The notes below the pieces were generated by a model that had not been told where the DNA came from, made no database searches, and saw only the letters and a program-made list of their open reading frames with translations. This document shows, one piece after another, positions 12,371 through 31,054 of a stretch of 64,000 nucleotides of DNA. The DNA is taken from positions 9,584,463 to 9,648,462 of the forward strand of contig CM072895.1 of assembly GCA_037013685.1 (NCBI GenBank), in the 5' to 3' direction. How positions within the stretch are numbered: the first letter of the stretch is position 1; each line of letters starts with the position of its first letter. The position numbers and the translations under genes are program-made. The DNA comes from Acridotheres tristis. Lineage: Eukaryota; Chordata; Aves; Passeriformes; Sturnidae.

Positions 12371-14329
12371 AGTGAGTAGGAAGTTCTGCCTGTTGTCTGC
12401 ACTGCAGCATAACAGGCAGTTATCACCAAAGCTGTGATGAGCATTGACCCCCATCCTGAGTCCACCCCTATGAAGTCCTTCTCATTTTTTTCTTTTTTTT
12501 TTTTTTAAATGCACTTTCTTCTAGGCCACCCAAAAATGTAAACATAAAATCATCTTTTAACAATCAAAACCACTGAAATATTCCTGGAGCAAGTGTTTCA
12601 GTGGAAACATTGGGCTCCAGACACAACACCACTGGCAGTGTCCTTGAAAGATTGTATAGTATGGGAAAATTCCCCTCCTCTCCCTCTTCGTTTTTCCTTT
12701 AATGTGCCAGCTTGCTACACAGCCGACGACATGCAAGGGGGATTAGGAAAGAAAAACAAGCATTTCTGAGAGCTGGGAGTCAAAGACACTTGGCCTCCCA
12801 CGTATCTTCTGGCAAGGCTGAGCCCCGGTGTGGATTCTCCAGCCTCTATTAAGGACAGAGGTCTGGCAGCAGCCCAGGGCACTTAATAGGTTCTGTGTCC
12901 TCAAATGGTTTTCACGAAACACCCAGGAACTTAATAAGCTTTGAGACCTCCACCCCGCTGGCCAAAGCTGGTGCAACCAGCCAGCTGGTTCACAAGTGAG
13001 GTGGTGAGAGGGGAGGAGGCAGAATGAAGTTGCAAATCTCGGTTTTGTATTGACCAGAAAAGCCAGTCCTGCAATTGACAGCAAGGCAGTGAACAACTTT
13101 ATTGGGTGGCATGATGCTCTTGGGAAAGGAACCACACCAAGGATGGGGTGAGGCTGCACCACAGGTCAGTGTTTGCCAGGTGATGGCAGATGTCCTCTGT
13201 GCCATGTCTATGGTGCATGGCGCTGGGGTGTGTCCTTTAACATGTGCCACCAGCAGCAAAACTTTGCAGTCCAAGAAAGCAACACCACGGCTGTAATTTC
13301 GCTGTGGACCCCATTGTGAGGAAAATAGACAAGAATGCCAAAAATCTGTTGGTGTGTGAAGTCCATCACCTTGATCAGAGAACCAGCAAACAATTTTGTC
13401 ATTGCTGAGCTCCATTAGAGCAGAGCTGTGACATCCTTGTGTTTCAGTTGGCACCTGCAATGAAAATGTCCATTTTCACATTTCACCTCAGAATAAAGAG
13501 GAGTCAATCCAGAGTGAGTGAACAGGCACAAAGCAGACACAAAGCAGATGGAGCTGGCATCAGGGTGTGTATCAGGTCTTTGTGTGTAACCACACCTGGA
13601 CCTATCACCCTCCACGGGCACTCAGTGCTGAAATGATGCAGTGGCAGAGCATGAGGGACTTGGGGAGATGAATGAAGCAGAGTACTAAATTTCAAAATTA
13701 TTGGTTTATAGGTACTGCTGCCTCTTTGAGCAGACAATCCAAAAACAGAACTCACATTCATGAGGGTCATCCTTGAGCTGGCAGTGTTTGACCCAACCCT
13801 TGTTGCATGTTTCCCTCCCCTGTGCTGGCACCACAATGCAGAGATGCTTGCAAGGGTGAAGCCATGAGACGCTCCACACCCTGCTGCTTTTTAAGGAGTT
13901 CCCACTCGGTCTCTTGCTCTTACACAAGGTCATTTCATGTTTGTACTTCCTATATCAAGGTGGAGAGAACAGGAGTTCAGAGCAGGAGGGGCAGTGGGAC
14001 CAACTCATTTCCATCTCTCCCTCTTCACCATGAGTCTGTCCCTCCATAGTATAAATCATTTATGGGCAAATATGAAGGTCTCTTCACAGTACAGAAAATA
14101 CAGCAGATAATTGTTCCTCCAAATTTTCACTGTTCAGTGCATCACATTCCTCCTAAAACCATGGGCATTTCTCCTAAAATTGTCTGCTCCCTCCAGTGTT
14201 TAAATTGTTTTCTAAGAGGCTGCCTGAAAAGATGTTGGCTTTCCTTAAGTTAGTCCAGCTGACCCTCTTTCCCTGAACGTTTGTTCATTGCACTGACTTT
14301 CCAGATGGTGACTTGCTGATGTAAACGGT

Positions 14330-14960
14330 GGTTTAAAAAATTTATTTCGTGGCTAATGTTTCACAACTTCCTTTCTGATGTCTTACAAACTGCAGAAACG
14401 ACATCCTGGAGGCCCTCAGTCATTTACAACAGGGATGAATGAAGCATTGCTCGGCTTTTGAGATCAATATTAGCTCAGTTTTACAGATGTTCTGTAAGGA
14501 AAAAGAGCTTGAAGTTTCATGCAGAGCCCACACTAGAAAAAAAAAAAAGCCATTAGTTTTCTGAAATAATTTCCTTGCTATTGAGCTATGAAATGTCGGT
14601 ATTTATTGCAAACCTTATTCCCTCTTTAGCCATAACATTTTTGGTGCTATTATGCTGCAGATTTATTTTCCTTTACACCACATGCTCTCTCTCCCCACAC
14701 CCCCCCCCAATATAATTTGTGTTTTCCTAAGAAGACCTGTTAGAAAAATGAATAATGACTGGAAACAAATTATAAATGAGAGTTCAGATGAGAAACATTA
14801 TTTGACATTCCAGCACTGGGATTACAAATAGTCCACTATAGGCAGTGATAGGGGCAAAATCCCAGCTAGCCCTGGGATAGAGCTAGGACAATGCATTAAA
14901 AGTCACTGTAATATGATAAACCGTATTGTGGTATGCAAGAAAATTAATTTCACATGTTTT
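14330..14960. promoter_or_regulatory. Candidate regulatory element upstream of DMBX1 exon 2
   Basis: About 600 bp of AT-rich, largely non-repetitive DNA with ATTTATT, TAATATT and ATGAATAATGA words lies just 5' of the first coding exon. It is interrupted only by a C run near 14,701. It may be a proximal intronic enhancer. The call rests on composition and position alone. Confidence 0.28.
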
Positions 14961-15150
14961 GATCAGCATGAGTGAGATATAGTCAGATGTTGGGTTTTAA
15001 GTTTGGAAGCTGGACTTGTGTTGATGGTGCTTCAGGTGTACAGAAGATATTTCCATTCCTGTCCCAGAACCTGTTGGAGTTGAGGAGTCAGACACGAGCC
15101 TTGCATGCAGCGCTTCAGTTCTGAGCTCAGCATTTCCCAAGCTCTGCTGA

Positions 15151-22471
<7,321 letters not shown>

Positions 22472-23410
22472 GTGCCCGCCAGGAGATGCAGCAGAGGTTG
22501 GCACTACACACAGCACTCCTTGAATCCCCACTCACCCCCACCTCTCCCTGGAGTGAGGTGCTCCCTTGCAGGGAAAACTTTGCATTTATGAACGTCTTAC
22601 TAGCACCACGGTAGCGTCAGTCATGGCTACTGGCCTGGTCTTCAGTACATATTTAATGAGGAAGGGGGAAAGGATCTGTGTTCAGACAGATGAACTGTCC
22701 TCTGGACTGCCATGAGTTCAGCCTGTAACGTTCAGGAGGAGCCCCTTGTCCTCATGCCCTCGATAAGGTGCCAACTGTGTTATATTCACCTTTTATTTTG
22801 TTGTTGCTGTTGCATTCTTCGGGGGGAGAAAGAGTCCTGCTTTGTCTTGTATATAGTTTATAATGTTGACAGCACCCATCATCTGTGTGTTCCTGTCAGT
22901 GTTACAGAACTGTGACCTCTTTTGCTTTTATTCCCCTTTCTTTTCAGTTTTAGTAGCTAGTATCAGAGTTACTAATCAGCCATCATCTTGACCTCAGCTG
23001 GTAGCTAGGTGCTCTTCTTGGGTCAGCATCCTAAAGGTGATAATGAGGAAGAGAAATGATTGTGCACTTCATCACTCCACTCTCCCTTCTCTGCTAAAGC
23101 TAATTTTTTAACAACTGGGAAACGATCTCAAGGTGAATTTCCTGTTTAAGCACTTCCTATTAGGCAAGCATTTTTCGTTTTCTTTCTAGTAGCACTTGCT
23201 CAAAGAGGACAAAATATTGGCCACATGCTGCTGGCTGGGAGAAAATAAAGGCCAAATTTGCAGATTATTTTTGATTGATACTGTTTCCTTTTTGATCTTC
23301 AGTGAAGTTTAAACTTTATTTACAAGTTACAGGGTTTTCTTTTTGGAGAGCGTTTTGGTCTTTGACATTAGATAGTAATAAAAGTTTCTTATGGACTCCT
23401 GGTGTGTTCA
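22472..23410 (+). other. DMBX1: DMBX1 3'UTR with poly(A) signals
   Basis: The sequence after the stop is AT-rich, with AATAAA at 23244-23249 and again at 23377-23382. The second is followed by GT-rich DNA (GGTGTGTTC near 23400), a good cleavage context. A third AATAAA lies at 23827-23832. Which signal is used cannot be decided from sequence alone. The 3' boundary given is the estimated end for the second signal. Confidence 0.6.
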
Positions 23411-26400
23411 TACACCATGAATTTTATGGTTCTTTGACAAAAAACTTGATTAATGCAAGCTGTGTCTAGAAAAAAATCTCTGATCGCCAAATTCTGTTCT
23501 CAAGCCCTCGGTCCAGAAAGTGGTTATCAAATGAAAATGTAACAAGTGAAAAATTATGAACTGCTGGAGGCAAAGCAGGTGTAAGCAGGGGCTTTATATT
23601 CTCTTGGGAACTGAGGGGGGATAGATGAAATGCATTGCCAAAAATGCAGGGTTTGCAAGTAACCAAAATTCACCAGCTTCAGAATTATTGCATTGAACAG
23701 TTTCAGTCTCATTCCATTGGAATGACCCATCGTTCACCCTTGGGTGGTTTTCCTTGTTGAGAAGGAATGTTTTGGACAATTTAAATCACTTCTTTTTTTT
23801 TTTTTTTTTCTTCCTTTTCCTAACCAAATAAACATTTTGGACTCACTGCTATTACTCTGAGCATTAAGGAGGGATGATGTTCACATCTCATCTCTAATAT
23901 TGCCTAGGGCCAAAAAATCCAGAGTGCCTCTGGGGCAGGTGTTAAGTTTGTATCCCAGGAGTGTTGACTTTGTGTGTCACTAACAGACTGGGCAGAGCTG
24001 GGCTGTCTCTCTGCAAATAATCATAATTAATTTAATGTCAGGTGTAGACCCAGAGCCACCCAAGTGTGGCCCCTCTCACTCCCACCTTGCTTCATACTGG
24101 GGCAGCAGCTGGGGACCAAATTACCTATTTAAACATGGAGGGAAATAGTGTTTTCAGCTACGCTGTTAATTCTTGAAAAATCATCTAACTCCCACAAATA
24201 GAGACCTAAGAATAGCTTTTTGATGGGAAATAATGGTTTATCTCTCATAAAGTTGTAGCAGGAGCAGACCTCCGGAGGGGGCAGCTCATCAGCTGCACCA
24301 GCTTCCAAGGAAAATGGAGTGTCTTCCATGAATATTTCTGTTGTGCCAAATACTTCGGTTTGGGGCTTTTCTCTCATGCTTTAGTTTTCCTGACTGTGTC
24401 AAATCAGCCCCCGTGACCGGCAGAATTCTCCACTTTGCCAAAACCAAATGTATTTGTAGGAAGCAGATTTTTGGCTGCTGCTTTCAAAGGAGTCTGAGTA
24501 AATTAAAACCACCAAAGCACATTTACTCTGTCCAAAAAGAAAGTCACAGCTTTCATTTTTTGCTGTCTGTCACCCAAACCAGGGACACCCAAACAAAGCT
24601 TTAATTTTCCTCCTCCTTCCTTGAAAGGCTCTATTCACCTATATTTTTTTCTATGCCCTGCTAACCTCTGCACTGTTCTAGGACGTGGAGTTGCTTTGGG
24701 AGAGCAGAGCAAACACAAATTTAATTAACATCCCTCCTGATGTTGTTCTCTGGTGCCAGCGAACAAGTGAGGTAATTGGGTGTGAGATCAGATCTGCACT
24801 TGAGCTCTTTTTTAATTAATACAAGATGCCCATGAACCTGCAGCTCATGTCAGTGAATGTTTCAGGCAGAGAGCAGAGGGTTGCAGTCGCTCTTGCAGCA
24901 TCCTAGGTAGGACTGGCATCTCTTCTTCCCATGGAGTTGGAAAGGGAGGCATCACACCAGGGCAGAGCCAACCTTACCCAGGCTCACCATGGAACCCCAG
25001 CAGCTGCCACAGGAAGGTCAGAACACATGGATTTATGGCCAGCTCCTGCAAGGCAGGATAAACTCACTTGATCCAGCACTAGATTGGCCATGATGCTCTG
25101 GAGGGAGACAAGACCTTCCTCACTGAGCCAAGGAGGGAAACTCTTCCCTGTGCCTCAGTGCAAAAATTAATTTTAACCTTCACAGCCTTCACACATCCTG
25201 ACTGGCCCATGACCCTGACCCTCTTCCATCCCTGTGTTCTCCTTCTGATCTCTTCTGATTCTGTTCTCCTTCTCCTGCTGATCTCCTTCCCCACAGGGGC
25301 TTGGAGCTGCTGCCAGGAACTTTCCCAGTGGAGCATCCCTCATCATTAAAAACCAACATTGGGATGAGGCCAGCACAGCTCAGGAAGCAAACTGGGAGAG
25401 GAGACATAGGGATCTCCATCAGTCCATAGGGATATTTGTTCAACACCATCCTCATCTGCCTCTGCAAGGAACAGTTGACTGAGGTGCAGCTGGTCCTGGA
25501 CCAGGGCATGTGAATATTTCCCACCTGGAGATTATTTCTCCCATTCTGAATCAGGTTGAAAATATTTAAAATTTTAAAATAATCAGGAAAAAAAAAGAGA
25601 TTGCCTTAAATACAGATGAGTGAGTCCCTGCAGTATTTTATGCAAAGTTTGGGGTTTACCTTCTTATGGTCAAGCTTAAATTCACCATGAGGTGAGTGAG
25701 CTGAAAAGCCAAAATTGATTTAGAAATGCAAAAATGCAAGAATTTAGGCTCACAGCTTGCAAAAGTTTAATAATTAATTATCTGTCAAAACTGACACATT
25801 CCTGCATATTGTTGTAAAGTCTCTGAGCTCTCGGGCTATTTGTGATCAAAAGAAATTTGTGAAAAAACATTGGGAAGAAACTCCCCATTCAGTTTAATCC
25901 AGTGTATATATTGGGAAGGCTGGAGGGACTGATTTTGCATCATTCCTCTTTGAACTGTGTAAAGCAGGATGTTTCTCTAGTTGGGAAGACCCCCTGCAAA
26001 TGTCCTGATCTGCAGTGTGAGGTCTGCTCACCCTCTTTCCTTCCACCAGCCCCAGCTATTTAGGAAAATGAAGTCACTGATGAGTCTCAGAATTAAAAAA
26101 GATTGAGGTGCCCCCTCCTCACTTCCAGACAGATGTGACACTTCTTAACAAATATTTTAGTCGGATATAATGTGGCTTCTTCCATCACAGGCATAAAATG
26201 AGATCCTACCTCACCAGATAACTGAGCTGTTACAAGGGAGAAGAGTTCTCCATCCCCTCTGGATGCTGTGCCAGCCTGGTGCAAGGGCAGAGTGTTCCCA
26301 GGGCAGCTTCACCCACAGGGAGGTTAAAAATAAAAAGGGAAGCAACATTTTGTGGTTTGGGAGGCAGATGATCAAGTTGATTTTTTAATGTATGAAAGGA

Positions 26401-27289
26401 ATGCCAAACAAATGCACAGCATGGCACATAGGCCAGGAAAAGAACTTGCCCAATCCTTTAAAAACAGTGGTGGAAAATCTGGGAAAAGCCTCCCTATTTC
26501 CTATTTGGAAACAGGTTATAGACCTGGAGATTTCCCCTGCCAGCCTTTTGCCCTTCCTAGGGCTTTGTTTGCTTTGCTTCTCCTTGGTGAGCAGCTCCAG
26601 CTCCAAACCCTCCTAAGTGAATTTATAAAGGTTTTATACATGGTCCTTGCAGGATCAAGGCCCAGGAGAAAATCAGTCACGATATTGAGGGCAAAAGTTT
26701 CCAGTTAAATGTCTTATACACTGCAAGAGAAGTCTAATAAGTATTAATTAGAAAAAAAAAAGGAAATATTTAAACAGTGCAGGAGAAATGCTAAATGAGA
26801 AAGTATCCAGTAATGATACTGGGAGGCTGAAAGGAAGCATCTTTTTCCTTTTTTTTGTCTTTTAAAATTTTTTGTCTAAGAAGGGGAAATGTCCTTGATG
26901 GTGAATTTGGGAATAAAGAGACGCATTTTTTTTCTTATATTTCCTTCAATAAAAATCATCATCTGCTGTGTAAGAAAAACAAAAAATGCTGCCAAATATG
27001 AAAATAACCATCAGCAAGCAGATTCCTCCACATCTTCTTTCTCATTTAGATGTTTCACCATGTGAAGAATTTTAATGAGCTCTAGGTATGTGTTGCCACT
27101 TCAGCCGGCCAAAGAAATGCTCGTTTTTTGCTGAAGAAGCACCAAAGTGGGTGGACACAGAGGTGGGAACTGTAATTATTTCTGTCCCTGTGTTCCACGT
27201 GTGGAACTTCCATTGACATGACAATTTTGAGCAACATCAGGACATTTCTGAAGAGTTCATACATAAAGGATTAAATAAACCTCTCTAGA
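23411..27289. other. Non-coding flank 3' of DMBX1
   Basis: No coding exon or RNA gene is recognised. The region is ordinary mixed sequence with poly-T/poly-A runs and a block at about 24.71-24.86 kb rich in TTTAATTAA and GTAATTG words that may be regulatory. Confidence 0.5.
24710..24860. promoter_or_regulatory. Candidate regulatory element 3' of DMBX1
   Basis: TTTAATTAACA, GGTAATTGG and TTTTAATTAATAC words are packed into 150 bp of non-repetitive DNA. This pattern suits a homeodomain-responsive enhancer. The evidence is motif density only. Confidence 0.28.
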
Positions 27290-27385
27290 AAAGGAATGCA
27301 AATTAAAATCCACCATATTCTATTAATTTAATTACAGTAGCTATGAAACCTAATTCAATTAAGCTTGAAAGAAGTCAATTACAGA
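27290..27385. promoter_or_regulatory. Candidate conserved element, ATTA-rich
   Basis: In under 100 bp there are ATGCAAATTAAA, TATTAATTTAATTACAG, CTAATTCAATTAAG and GTCAATTACAG. ATGCAAAT is a POU octamer and the rest are homeodomain-type cores. It is one of the densest clusters in the 3' interval and is a candidate DMBX1 enhancer by inference. Confidence 0.35.
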
Positions 27386-28084
27386 ACTTTCCTGCTGGTT
27401 TTTACAAGCTGTGTTGATTTTTCTTTTGCTCCCTTCTTAGCTCTCCATGTGCCCCTTGCTGGTTTTTTATGATCTGTTCTAGACCAGCATAATACATCTC
27501 CTGATTTCTTTTTCCTTTGGAGTGAAAAAAAACTATTTCTCTGCATAGGTTTGCTCTGAGCCCAAATCCATAGTGGAAGGATAAGAAGAGGTTGGTGCAA
27601 TAAACAACAAAAAGAAAAAACCCCAAAAAATTTCAGCAATGCAAGATCAAACAAACAAAAAAATCCCCTGCCCTGCCGTGCGGCTGCGACTCTCCCCCCG
27701 TGTTACACAACAGCCCAGCAATGATTCAGGTTCTCTGTTTTCCACAGATTTTGTGGATTCTGTTTGCTTCCCAGCTGCTCAGGCAGCAGCATCCACATTG
27801 TCCCTGGCTTTCCCAGGCTCCTGGGGAAGAGATGCAAAAGCTGAGGTGCACAAACTAAGACCCTCATCGCTGCTGTGATGCCAGAGTGGAATTACTGCAC
27901 CAGTTCCACTGGAGCAGTGCTACAGCTGGGAGCAACACTTAACCCCCACGTTAATTTGTAAAGAATATACAATTTTTTGTATCCTAACAAAAATAAATGA
28001 GATTATTTTTTTAATAGTTTGGGTTCCAGGCTGAAAGTTCTCTTCAAAATCTCTGTAAGACATACATTAAACCCATAGCAAGTT

Positions 28085-28625
28085 AAATGGTGCAGCTCGT
28101 GGCCTATGAATGGCCAAAGCCTTTTCCAATTGCTCTGGCAATTGAGTGGGGCCATCTCAAAAGGCAGAACTTTAGATGTGTCTGTGCGATGGAAAATAAC
28201 TTTTTAGTTTATTTTTTCGTGTCAGGAGGCAATCAATTTATTCTTTTTTTCCCAGGTTCTGACCCAAGGTGTACAGTTAGCTCCAAAGTGTATCTGTGTT
28301 TGTATGTCAAACCCATCTTGCAAAGGAACAAAGGCTTTTAAATTGCAAAAAGGAAATCAAAGTAATATACTGTACAGATCGCTGTAAAATTGAGCTGTAG
28401 TGTAAGAACTTGTGTTTTAGAATTCACTATTGAGGAACTCAAATGTGTATCATATTTATTTATTCTGGTAGGTAAAAGAAGAAGGAAAAAAAAAAAAGAG
28501 TTTATATTCATTTCTGAAAAGCTGCAGCATGATTCTATGTACCGATTGTGCCAGTCCTGCTTTCTGTAAAATTATTGCCTGTTTTCATACTCCGCTAATA
28601 AAAAGGGAAAAAAATCAAGAAAAAT
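28085..28625 (+). other. Transcript 3'-end-like segment with AATAAA
   Basis: About 500 bp has the texture of a vertebrate 3'UTR end: TATTTATT, TGTAAAAT and TTGTGTTTTAG words, then AATAAA at 28597-28602. No coding exon is nearby. It could be the distal end of an extended DMBX1 3'UTR (about 6 kb), the end of a non-coding transcript, or a conserved element with a chance AATAAA. Confidence 0.3.
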
Positions 28626-30900
28626 GCATTTTGCAAATCATTCATTAACCTGAGGCTGGGACCACACAGAAAAAGCTGCACAAAAAGGTGATGAGTAACA
28701 GCTTCTTGCTGCTGGGGTCGATATCTCCAGCTTGGGGGGCAGGTGAAAAGTCCCCCTTGGGCACAAGACACCAAAGCCGTGGCTGCAGCACCTCTTGTCA
28801 CCTTCCTGCACAACCCAGGAAAAAATTCCTGCCTGGTGAGGTGATGATAGGAAAGACCTGACCAGAGAGCCCATGTCTAAAACAAGGGTGCACAGTGGAT
28901 GTGAGCACTCACACCACCAGGGTTTCTGTGTAATTTTCAGGATGGTTCTGTTCTTTTGGTGAAAGACCTGTCCCATTTTCTACACCCAGCCATGGGGGGC
29001 TGTGCTTCAGGGGATGGCAGAAACGCTTCTGCAAACTTCTTCCTCCTATTCCTTCAGGGTTAGTTTGAACCTAAAAGGTGAAACTGCTTCTTGGGCAAGA
29101 GGTTGGCATGGGCTTTTCACCTTGGGTATAGGCCCAATTTATGTCTGGTGAAGCAGATGGAAAAAAATACTTCTCTGAGGTTATCGATATTTTCCTGAAG
29201 TCATCTGATAACGAAGCTCTTTTTTAAAAAAAATCAAATTGTTAAATTTCAGAATGTCATCCCCCATTAACATGATTTCCCAATTTCTTTTCTCAGCTGT
29301 AGAAATAATGTGAAGGAAAGCACATAGAAGAGGAAAAGGAATTTGGAAGGAAATGCATTTGTAACAATGATTAATAACTTTTCAGACATTCTCAAGAAAA
29401 CTGACTTTTTATTAAACCAGGCAGAGCACCAGAACAGTGGGAATGTGGGCAGAGACTGGGAACACCCCAGCCTGCAAAAATTTTAGTGCTAATAGTTTTG
29501 ACCCAGTTCCATCAGTGCCTTTGAAGACTGTTTGATCACATGCACCCAAAATATCAGCCAGCCACAACTGTCCTACACTGCAGCCATTGCTATTTTTTTA
29601 AAAATCCACAATAAGGGAAATATTAATCATTAGATCTCATTTTCCACTGCAGTTACAGATCTGTTTTGAATATTAAAAATCAAGTGGGTAAGGACTGTCT
29701 GTGAGCATCAAGGACACCAAATTGCTCAGTAAATTCCTGCCTTCACAAAGAGGGAAATAAATGGATGAACTATGATCACATCCTTGTATGTGGTTATCTT
29801 CAATTAATAACTCAATTCTTCCCTCACACAAGGTTGATGAGGTAAAGTCAGCCACCAGCTAAAACTGAAACCCAAACTTGCAGGAAGTTTAAGGTGGTGT
29901 TTTGGCCTTGAAGACCATGTCCTAAAGTTATCAGGAGGTTTGTTCCAGAAAAATACAATGTGAGGGGAAAAATAAGATTTGAAAGAGCTCCAGAGCTCAG
30001 TATTAACTGCACATGTGGCATTTTGATCCATTTCCATAAGGCATAACATAATATTTGCTAAAGAAGGAGGAGGAGGAAGGGGGAAAAAAAGACCAGAGTT
30101 AATATTCTCCTTCGGATTCCCCATTTGCTGATTACTCTGCAAGCTGTGTAATTGGGTGTCTCTGGCAATATGATGAAATGTGCCACAAACATCAAAAAAC
30201 GGTGCTATATTAAATCTGCTTTTCATAATCTCTTCTCATTTCCCAGACCTGAGACATTTTATTCAATTTTTCCTGACTAAGTTGATATGTAAAGCCATAT
30301 AAACATATCAATGCAAATAAATACATATATATTTTTCAAATGCTCATCGGAATGCACTCATTACAAAGATTTGCATCAAGGCTCTCTCACAAGACTGGTA
30401 GCCAAAGAAACCAATTTTTTTTAATATTGCATTATTTTTAAGAATAGTTTACAAAAGTACAGGCTACTTCTTTGTATTTCATTAACAAACCAAACTCTAG
30501 CTATCATGTTTCAGCCTAATCTTACCTGATTAGAAAATCATTTCCCTATTTGCATTAAGGGCAAAAATCTATGCAAAGTCACCATAATGTTATTCAAGCC
30601 CCAGAAGAGCAGTGAAGATCCTGTTATACACTGGGGCTGCCTCTGTTTTCAGGAGCTGCCAGTCCAGCAGGGACTGTGCTGGTGTTTTATTTTAACCTGC
30701 TGCAAGGCACACATCAGAGAAACACGTCTATTAATAGTGCCTAAATGACTTAAATACCTGCAGCTTTTGTCTGTGCATCACTTGGGGCTTTTGCTTACAT
30801 TTTACCTGGTGTCTCCATGCTCTGTAGCCCCTTTTAGGATTAAAGCTGGCTTTGAGCTGGAAAATTCTTCAGCACCGACCCTCCAGTCCCTGCCACCAGC
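28626..30900. other. Intergenic, nothing coding recognised
   Basis: Mixed sequence without recognisable genes or intact mobile elements. An AT-rich stretch at about 30.22-30.60 kb contains ATGCAAATAAATAC and TTTGCAT words and may be a regulatory element. Confidence 0.45.
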
Positions 30901-30910
30901 ACATCCAGGT

Positions 30911-31054
30911 GAGGATGGGGATGATGGGGATGGGGATGACAGGGATGGGGATGACAGGGATGGGGGAGGATGGGGATGATGGGGATGATGGGGATGATGG
31001 GGATGATGGGGATGATGGGGATGATGGGGATGATGGGGATGATGGGGATGATGA
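30911..31054 (+). repeat. (GGGGATGAT)n 9-bp minisatellite
   Basis: Tandem 9-bp GGGGATGAT units are near-perfect over the last 90 bp. The first 50 bp is variant, with GACAGGGAT and a GGGGGAGGAT interruption. Reading frames through it give Met-Gly-Met, Asp-Asp-Gly or Ile-Pro-His repeats and are not genes. The G4-containing strand could form quadruplexes. Confidence 0.95.
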
